The translations under genes and the position numbers were made by a program. A DNA stretch of 64,000 bases from Microtetraspora glauca (GTDB lineage: Bacteria > Actinomycetota > Actinomycetes > Streptomycetales > Streptomycetaceae). Below, piece by piece: positions 58,831 to 64,000 of this stretch (within the stretch, counting starts at the first letter, position 1; each line of letters begins with the position of its first letter). The stretch lies in contig JOFO01000020.1 of assembly GCA_000721275.1 (NCBI GenBank), positions 1 through 64,000 on the forward strand, given 5' to 3'. A model generated the notes under the pieces. It worked only from the letters and a program-made list of their open reading frames with translations, was not told the origin of the DNA and ran no database searches.

Positions 58831-59587
58831 GCTCCGCCCGGTCGTCCACCCGCCGGGTGTGAAGGACCGGCGGAGCGGCGAGCACTGGGGCGGCCGCCTC
58901 TACATGCGGGAGATCTCGCTGCGGATCACCCGCCAGCTGGCGAACACCCGGGTCACCCCGAACCAGCTGACGTACCTGATGACCCTGGCCGGCGTCCTCG
59001 CCGCCCCGGCGCTGCTGGTGCCGGGCGTGGCGGGCGCCGTGCTCGGCGTCGTCGCGGTCCAGCTGTACCTGCTGCTCGACTGCGTCGACGGCGAGCTGGC
59101 CCGCTGGAAGAAGCAGTACTCGCTGGCCGGCGTCTACCTGGACCGGGTCGGCGCCTACCTGTGCGACGCGGCCGTGCTCGTCGGCTTCGGCCTGCGCGCC
59201 GCCGACCTGTGGGGCGAGGGCCGGATCGACTGGCTGTGGGCCTTCCTCGGCACCCTGGCCGCGCTCGGCGCCATCCTGATCAAGGCCGAGACCGACCTGG
59301 TGGGCGTCGCCCGCCACCAGAACGGCATGCCCCCGGTCAAGGAGGCGGCTTCGGAGCCGCGCTCCTCCGGCATGGCCCTGGCCCGCCGGGCCGCCGCCGC
59401 CCTCAAGTTCCACCGGCTGATCCTCGGGATCGAGGCGTCGCTGCTGATCCTGGTGCTGGCCGTGGCCGACCAGATGCGCGGCGACCTCTTCTTCTCCCGG
59501 CTCGGCGTCGCCGTCCTCGCCGGCATCGCCCTGCTCCAGACGCTGCTGCACCTCGTCTCGGTGCTCGCGTCCAGCAGACTGAAGTAG
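58808..59587 (+). CDS. CDP-alcohol phosphotransferase (second)
   Basis: 259 aa integral membrane enzyme with a CDP-alcohol motif DCVDGELAR (Asp91/Asp94), Gly108 and Asp112. The fourth acidic residue of the motif, the presumed base, is Ala116, with Asp120 one turn further. It either uses Asp120 or is catalytically altered. Six transmembrane helices. It overlaps the dehydrogenase gene by 23 bases. It should transfer the activated polyol phosphate onto a lipid or polymer acceptor. Confidence 0.85.
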   Translation: MPKPSVAELRPVVHPPGVKDRRSGEHWGGRLYMREISLRITRQLANTRVTPNQLTYLMTLAGVLAAPALLVPGVAGAVLGVVAVQLYLLLDCVDGELARWKKQYSLAGVYLDRVGAYLCDAAVLVGFGLRAADLWGEGRIDWLWAFLGTLAALGAILIKAETDLVGVARHQNGMPPVKEAASEPRSSGMALARRAAAALKFHRLILGIEASLLILVLAVADQMRGDLFFSRLGVAVLAGIALLQTLLHLVSVLASSRLK

Positions 59588-59750
59588 CGGGCCCCGGCCC
59601 GCCGCCCGCCGGGAAGATCGCCCGGCGTCCCGGCGGGCCGCCCGGATGGCGTACGGTGTGGCGGCGGACCCGGTGCCGGGGGCCGCCCACCGGTCAGCTG
59701 ACATCGCGGCACCCCCTCGTGCCGCCATCGTGAACACGAAAGTTTCGACT

Positions 59751-60683
59751 GTGAGTGACATTCACCAGGGCGGGGCGGTCGCGACCAGCGCGCCTCCCGC
59801 CTCCGTCGACGCGGGCCTGTCCCCGGGCGACCTCGCCGCGAAGTACGGCCTCTCGGTCAGCGGAGCCCGGCCCGGACTGTTCGAGTACGTCCGGCAGCTG
59901 TGGAGCCATCGCCACTTCATCCTGGCCTTCTCCTCGGCGAAGCTCACCGCCCAGTACAGCCAGGCCAAGCTCGGCCAGGTCTGGCAGGTGGCGACGCCGC
60001 TGCTCAACGCCCTGATCTACTACCTGATCTTCGGGCTCATCCTGGGCGCCGGAAAGGGCATGGAGAAGGACGTCTACATCCCCTTCCTGGTCACCGGCAT
60101 CTTCGTGTTCACCTTCACGCAGAGCTCCGTGATGGCCGGCGTACGGGCGATCTCCGGCAACCTCGGACTGGTGCGGGCGCTGCACTTCCCGCGCGCCAGC
60201 CTCCCCGTCAGCTTCTCGATCCAGCAGCTCCAGCAGCTGCTCTTCTCGATGGTCGTGCTCGTCGCGATCGTCATGGTCTCCGGCAGCTACCCGTCGGCGA
60301 GCTGGCTCCTGGTGATCCCGGCGCTGCTGCTGCAGTTCGTGTTCAACACGGGCCTCGCGCTGATCATGGCCCGGGCCGGCGCCAAGACGCCCGACCTCGC
60401 GCAGCTGATGCCCTTCGTCATGCGGACCTGGCTGTACGCCTCCGGCGTCATGTTCTCGATCCCCGTGATGCTCCAGGACAAGCCGCAGTGGATCGCGGAC
60501 ATCCTCATGTACAACCCGGCGGCGGTCTACATGGACCTGATCCGCTTCGCCCTGATCGACGGCTACGGCTCCGAGAACCTGCCCGACCACGTGTGGGCCA
60601 CCGGCCTCGGCTGGGCGCTGCTCTTCGGGATCGGCGGCTTCGTCTACTTCTGGAAGGCCGAGGAGAGGTACGGCCGTGGCTGA
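59751..60683 (+). CDS. ABC transporter permease, TagG/Wzm type
   Basis: 310 aa with six transmembrane helices and the ABC-2 type fold typical of teichoic acid and O-antigen exporters. N-terminal amphipathic segment before helix 1 and the KLGQVWQVATPLLNALIYY region agree. Start taken at GTG 59751 (VSDIHQGG) with GAAAG upstream; GTG 59730 is an alternative. It forms the channel for the next gene's ATPase, exporting a lipid-linked polymer. A 163-base gap precedes it, so it may have an extra promoter. Confidence 0.9.
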   Translation: MSDIHQGGAVATSAPPASVDAGLSPGDLAAKYGLSVSGARPGLFEYVRQLWSHRHFILAFSSAKLTAQYSQAKLGQVWQVATPLLNALIYYLIFGLILGAGKGMEKDVYIPFLVTGIFVFTFTQSSVMAGVRAISGNLGLVRALHFPRASLPVSFSIQQLQQLLFSMVVLVAIVMVSGSYPSASWLLVIPALLLQFVFNTGLALIMARAGAKTPDLAQLMPFVMRTWLYASGVMFSIPVMLQDKPQWIADILMYNPAAVYMDLIRFALIDGYGSENLPDHVWATGLGWALLFGIGGFVYFWKAEERYGRG

Positions 60684-61464
60684 CACCACCGAGAGCGCCA
60701 AGACGCCCACCGTCATCTGTGACGACGTCCACATCGTCTACCGCGTCAACACCGGCGGCGGCGGCAAGGGCAGCGCCACCGCCGCCCTCAGCCGGATCGT
60801 CGGCAAGGGCAAGGCCGAGGTCAGCCGGGGCGTCCGCAAGGTGCACGCGGTCCGCGGCGTCACCTTCACCGCCTACCGCGGCGAGGCCATCGGCCTCATC
60901 GGCACCAACGGCTCCGGCAAGTCCACCCTGCTGCGCGCCATCGCCGGCCTGCTCCCCACCGAGAGCGGCAAGGTCTACACCGACGGCCAGCCCTCGCTCC
61001 TCGGCGTCAACGCCGCCCTGATGAACGACCTCACCGGCGAGCGCAACGTCATCCTCGGCGGCCTCGCCATGGGCATGAGCCGCGAGGAGATCCACGCGCG
61101 GTATCAGGACATCGTCGACTTCTCCGGGATCAACGACAAGGGCGACTTCATCAGCCTGCCCATGCGCACGTACTCCTCCGGCATGGGCGCCCGGCTCCGC
61201 TTCGCCATCGCCGCCGCCAAGAACCACGACGTGCTCCTCATCGACGAGGCGCTCGCCACCGGCGACCGCAAGTTCCAGATCCGCTCCGAGGAGCGCATCC
61301 GCGAGCTGCGCAAGGAGGCCGGCACGGTCTTCCTGGTCAGCCACAGCAACAAGTCCATCCGGGACACCTGCGACCGGGTGCTCTGGCTGGAGAAGGGCCA
61401 GCTCCTCATGGACGGCCCGACCGAGGAGGTCCTCAAGGCGTACGAGCGCGAGACCGCCCGCTGA
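60676..61464 (+). CDS. ABC transporter ATPase, TagH/Wzt type
   Basis: 262 aa. Walker A GTNGSGKST, signature region YSSGMGARLRF and Walker B LLIDEALATGD, the DEALAxGD form typical of polysaccharide exporters. It energises export of the polymer by the TagG-like permease. Overlaps the permease gene by 8 bases. The absence of a C-terminal carbohydrate-binding domain suggests a TagH-like rather than Wzt-like mode. Confidence 0.92.
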   Translation: MADTTESAKTPTVICDDVHIVYRVNTGGGGKGSATAALSRIVGKGKAEVSRGVRKVHAVRGVTFTAYRGEAIGLIGTNGSGKSTLLRAIAGLLPTESGKVYTDGQPSLLGVNAALMNDLTGERNVILGGLAMGMSREEIHARYQDIVDFSGINDKGDFISLPMRTYSSGMGARLRFAIAAAKNHDVLLIDEALATGDRKFQIRSEERIRELRKEAGTVFLVSHSNKSIRDTCDRVLWLEKGQLLMDGPTEEVLKAYERETAR

Positions 61465-61488
61465 CGCCCGCGCCGCACCGCGTGCCGC

Positions 61489-61516
61489 ACGCCCCCCGCC
61501 GACCGGCGGGGGGCGT
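61489..61516 (+). terminator. terminator of the glycopolymer operon
   Basis: ACGCCCCCCGCC (61489-61500) and GGCGGGGGGCGT (61505-61516) form a perfect 12-bp stem with a 4-base loop, followed by a short T tract. Confidence 0.85.
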
Positions 61517-61548
61517 TCCGGTTTTCGCCGGTCGCGCGCCCCGGCGGA

Positions 61549-61567
61549 ATGTTCATGCGGTCAACAT
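61549..61567. promoter_or_regulatory. possible TetR operator
   Basis: ATGTT (61549-61553) and AACAT (61563-61567) form an inverted repeat with a 9-base spacer. CAGGAT at 61572-61577 ends 6 bases before the ATG at 61584, so the gene is probably leaderless and self-regulated. Confidence 0.45.
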
Positions 61568-61583
61568 CGGGCAGGATGAGCCC

Positions 61584-62216
61584 ATGGCAGGGATCTCGGG
61601 CGGAAAGAACTACCACCACGGCGACCTGCGCAACGCCCTGCTGTGCGCGGCCGTCGGCCTCGCCGCCGAGGGCGGCCCCGAGCGGGTCGTGCTGCGCGAG
61701 GCGGCCCGCCGCGTCGGCGTCTCGCCCACCGCCGCCTACCGCCACTTCGACGGACGCGGCGAACTGCTCCGTACCGTCCGCGGCCACGCCCGGGCCCGGC
61801 TCGCCGAGGCCATGGAACGGGCCGCCGCCCGCGAGCCCGGCTCCGACGACCCCGCCCTCGCCGCCGAGCGCCGGCTCGCCGCCCTCTGCCGCGGCTACGT
61901 CGGCTTCGCCGTCGAGCACCCCGGCCTCTACCGGGCCGCCTTCGGCACCGTCCGACCCGCCGGGGACGCGCCGGCCGGCCTCCCCGTCCCGCCGGAGCCC
62001 GAGATCCGCGCCTTCGCCCTGCTCCGCGAGGCCATGGACGCCCTCGACCGGACCGGCGGCCGGCGCCCCGCCGCCGGCGCCGCCGCCTGGTCCGCGGTGC
62101 ACGGCCTGTCGCTGCTGCTCCTCGAAGGCCCGCTGCGCCGGCTCTCCGCCCAGCGCCGGGCCGACGTGGTCGAGACCACCCTCGCCATGGTCGTCTCCGG
62201 AGCCCGCGGCCGCTGA
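61584..62216 (+). CDS. TetR-family transcriptional regulator
   Basis: 210 aa. N-terminal helix-turn-helix (REAARRVGVSPTAAYRHFDGRGELLRTV) is typical of TetR, and the C-terminal all-alpha ligand domain contains a Pro-rich loop. It lies between the glycopolymer operon and hpnC. The likely operator is just upstream of its own start. The regulated genes are not known. It could control hpnC or the export operon. Confidence 0.9.
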   Translation: MAGISGGKNYHHGDLRNALLCAAVGLAAEGGPERVVLREAARRVGVSPTAAYRHFDGRGELLRTVRGHARARLAEAMERAAAREPGSDDPALAAERRLAALCRGYVGFAVEHPGLYRAAFGTVRPAGDAPAGLPVPPEPEIRAFALLREAMDALDRTGGRRPAAGAAAWSAVHGLSLLLLEGPLRRLSAQRRADVVETTLAMVVSGARGR

Positions 62217-62422
62217 CCCCCGGGCGCGCCACCATCGCCACTGGTCAGCCCCGGCGTGGCGCGAGGCCCCCCGAATGGCGACCTCCCCCGTACGACGTAA
62301 GCTGTACCGGTCTGATCCACACCACCCGCGGTGCCCCCGGGAACACCCGGCGGGCGCGTGCTCCGTGCGCGGCGGCGTGTCCGAAAGAGGATGGATTGGA
62401 TCGGCAGTGTAGAACGGGAGAT
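62217..62422. other. intergenic region before hpnC
   Basis: No gene or strong terminator seen. The stretch near 62300, TACGACGTAAGCTGTACC, may include the -10 of the hpnC unit. Confidence 0.35.
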
Positions 62423-62494
62423 ATGACGGCCATGACGCAGAATCTCCATCTTCACGTGGGTGTCGCCGTCCCCGCGCCGGGCGCCGCCCGGTGA
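62423..62494 (+). CDS. 23-aa leader ORF overlapping hpnC
   Basis: ATG at 62423 with GGGAG just before it (GGGAGATATG). It ends TGA at 62492-62494, overlapping the GTG start of hpnC by four bases (GTGA). The peptide is MTAMTQNLHLHVGVAVPAPGAAR. The tight overlap and good ribosome binding site suggest translational coupling. Confidence 0.5.
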   Translation: MTAMTQNLHLHVGVAVPAPGAAR

Positions 62495-63396
62495 CGGCTC
62501 CCCGGCACGTGCGCGCCGACGACCCCTCGCGCACCACACTCGGCAAGTCCGCGGACGAGAACTTCCCCGTGGCCCCCTTCTTCCTGCCCCGCGCCTGGCG
62601 CGACGACCTCATGGCCGTCTACGGCTACGCCCGCCTCGTCGACGACATCGGCGACGGCGACCTCGCCCCCGGCGGCGCCGACCCCCTCGGCCTCCCCGCC
62701 GATGCCGGCCCGCTCGCCCTCCTCGACGCCCTGGAGGAGGACCTGGACCGGGTTTTCGGCGGCACCCCGCGCCACCCGCTGCTCCGCGCCCTCCAGCCGA
62801 CCGTCCGCCGCCGCGGCCTCACCCGCGAGCCCTTCCTCGGACTGATCCAGGCCAACCGGCAGGACCAGCTCGTCCGCCGCTACGAGACGTACGACGACCT
62901 CCTCGCCTACTGCGAGCTCTCCGCCAACCCCGTCGGCCGGCTCGTCCTCGGCATCACCGGCACCGCCACCCCCGAGCGGATCCGCCGCTCCGACGAGATC
63001 TGCACCGCCCTCCAGATCGTCGAGCACCTCCAGGACGTCGCCGAGGACCTCGGCCGCGACCGGATCTACCTGCCCGCCGAGGACCTCAAGCGGTTCCACG
63101 TCACCGAGGACGACCTCGCCCGGCCCACCGCGGGCGCCGCCGTGCGCTCCCTCGTCGCCTTCCAGGCCGCACGCGCCCGCGCCCTGCTGCACGCCGGCAC
63201 CCCGCTCGTCGGCAGCGTCCACGGCCGCCTCCGCCTGCTCCTCACCGGCTTCACCGCCGGCGGGCTCGCCGCGCTCGACGCCATCGCCGCCGCCGGCTTC
63301 GACGTCCTCGCCGGACCGCCGAAGCCCACCAAGCCGAGCCTGACGCGCCAGGCGGGAGCGGTCCTGCTCCGGGCGCGGAGAGAGGGGGGATCGTGA
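62491..63396 (+). CDS. hpnC: HpnC, squalene synthase-type prenyltransferase of hopanoid synthesis
   Basis: 301 aa. Both Asp-rich motifs are present: DDIGDG near residue 50 and EDLGRDR near residue 188, as in squalene/phytoene synthases. HpnC and HpnD act with HpnE to make squalene from farnesyl diphosphate in bacteria. GTG at 62491 overlaps the leader ORF stop. Its own stop overlaps the GTG of hpnD. Farnesyl diphosphate synthase and squalene-hopene cyclase are presumably downstream, outside the window. Confidence 0.92.
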   Translation: MTAPRHVRADDPSRTTLGKSADENFPVAPFFLPRAWRDDLMAVYGYARLVDDIGDGDLAPGGADPLGLPADAGPLALLDALEEDLDRVFGGTPRHPLLRALQPTVRRRGLTREPFLGLIQANRQDQLVRRYETYDDLLAYCELSANPVGRLVLGITGTATPERIRRSDEICTALQIVEHLQDVAEDLGRDRIYLPAEDLKRFHVTEDDLARPTAGAAVRSLVAFQAARARALLHAGTPLVGSVHGRLRLLLTGFTAGGLAALDAIAAAGFDVLAGPPKPTKPSLTRQAGAVLLRARREGGS

Positions 63397-64000
63397 CCGT
63401 GGACCACCTGACCGCGCCGTCCGCGCCGGTACAGGCCGCGTACAGCTACTGCGAGGCCGTCACCGGGCAGCAGGCCCGCAACTTCGCCTACGGCATCCGC
63501 CTGCTGCCCGCCGACAAGCGGCAGGCCATGTCCGCCCTGTACGCCTTCTCCCGGCGCGTCGACGACATCGGCGACGGCCCCCTCGCCCCCGAGGAGAAGC
63601 ACGAACGCCTGGAGGCCACCCGGACCCTGCTCGACCGGGTCCGCAAGGGCGACGTGGCCGAGGACGACACCGACCCCGTCGGCGTCGCGCTCGCCGACGC
63701 CGCCCGCCGCTTCCCGATCCCCCTCGAAGGGCTCGACGAGCTCATCGACGGCGTCCTCATGGACGTCCGCGGCGCCACCTACCGCGGCTGGGACGAGCTC
63801 AAGGTCTACTGCCGCTGCGTCGCCGGAGCCATCGGCCGGCTCTCCCTCGGCGTCTTCGGCACCCAGCCCGGCGCCGCCGGGGCGGACCGGGCCGCCGAGT
63901 ACGCCGACACCCTCGGCCTCGCGCTCCAGCTCACCAACATCCTCCGCGACGTCCGCGAGGACGCCGGCAACGGCCGCACCTACCTGCCCGCCGACGACCT
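63393..64000 (+). CDS. hpnD: HpnD, presqualene diphosphate synthase (partial)
   Basis: First about 202 codons only, cut by the window end. The sequence YSYCEAVTGQQARNFAYGIRLLP and DDIGDG motif and the second motif beginning near LRDVREDA match HpnD. GTG at 63393 overlaps the hpnC stop (GTGA), so the two are cotranslated. In Zymomonas and others HpnD makes presqualene diphosphate, which HpnC then uses. Assignment secure, end unseen. Confidence 0.92.
   Translation, partial: MTVDHLTAPSAPVQAAYSYCEAVTGQQARNFAYGIRLLPADKRQAMSALYAFSRRVDDIGDGPLAPEEKHERLEATRTLLDRVRKGDVAEDDTDPVGVALADAARRFPIPLEGLDELIDGVLMDVRGATYRGWDELKVYCRCVAGAIGRLSLGVFGTQPGAAGADRAAEYADTLGLALQLTNILRDVREDAGNGRTYLPADD

Overview
This 64-kb window looks like ordinary Streptomyces chromosome. 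The DNA is very GC-rich, almost every third codon position is G or C, and TTA is nearly absent. It carries genus hallmarks: a WhiB-family regulator, an SsgA-like sporulation protein, two XRE/DUF397 (WhiJ-like) regulatory modules, and hopanoid-type squalene synthases. The species cannot be named from sequence alone. I saw no phage, transposase, rRNA or CRISPR array.

Layout. 0.1-8.6 kb: fdhD, a stand-alone KAS III enzyme, a secreted protein with a class F sortase, a tRNA-Leu cut off at its T arm, a membrane-anchored protein, a methyltransferase, and the first WhiJ-like module (HATPase / XRE / DUF397). 8.6-16.9 kb: a GH4 glycosidase, a YchJ-like protein, a DHA2 exporter with an extra C-terminal domain, divergent NHEJ genes (LigD-type ligase and polymerase), a WhiB protein and an acyl-ACP desaturase. 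17-23.5 kb: the second WhiJ-like module, whose HATPase protein is degenerate and contains a TTA codon, then an ABC-F protein with a long leader, an SsgA-like protein, a CDGSH-type ferredoxin and a secreted beta-propeller.

23.6-27.8 kb: a cis-prenyltransferase translationally coupled to a DUF2236 protein fused to EF-hands, endonuclease V, and a small membrane-protein/VOC pair behind a possible DNA-damage promoter. 29.2-35.8 kb: a complete fatty-acid beta-oxidation operon (racemase/CoA-transferase, acyl-CoA dehydrogenase, thiolase, FadB) and a MerR regulator. 35.8-46 kb: a tightly autoregulated-looking HTH/Clp-N pair, a macro-domain protein, a secreted sphingomyelinase, an orphan AtpF-like subunit, a second DUF2236 protein, two secreted peptidases and a second ABC-F protein. 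46-54.8 kb: tex, an enoyl-CoA hydratase, an HdeD-like membrane protein, a third HATPase, idi, a methyltransferase-GNAT fusion and a CDF metal exporter.

55.2-64 kb: two CDP-alcohol phosphotransferases, a sugar/polyol nucleotidyltransferase, a glycerol-1-phosphate-dehydrogenase-like enzyme and a TagGH-type ABC exporter form one overlapping operon. It probably makes and exports a cell-envelope phospho-glycopolymer or an unusual phospholipid. A TetR gene follows, then the start of the hopanoid locus (hpnC, then hpnD cut by the window end). Envelope and isoprenoid chemistry recur across the window (idi, cis-prenyltransferase, HpnC/D, desaturase, beta-oxidation).

The most unusual items are the prenyltransferase/EF-hand-DUF2236 pair, the truncated tRNA, the leaderless HTH/Clp-N promoter with tandem operators, the G1PDH-like glycopolymer operon that seems to begin at a CTG codon, and several proteins lacking a normally conserved residue.
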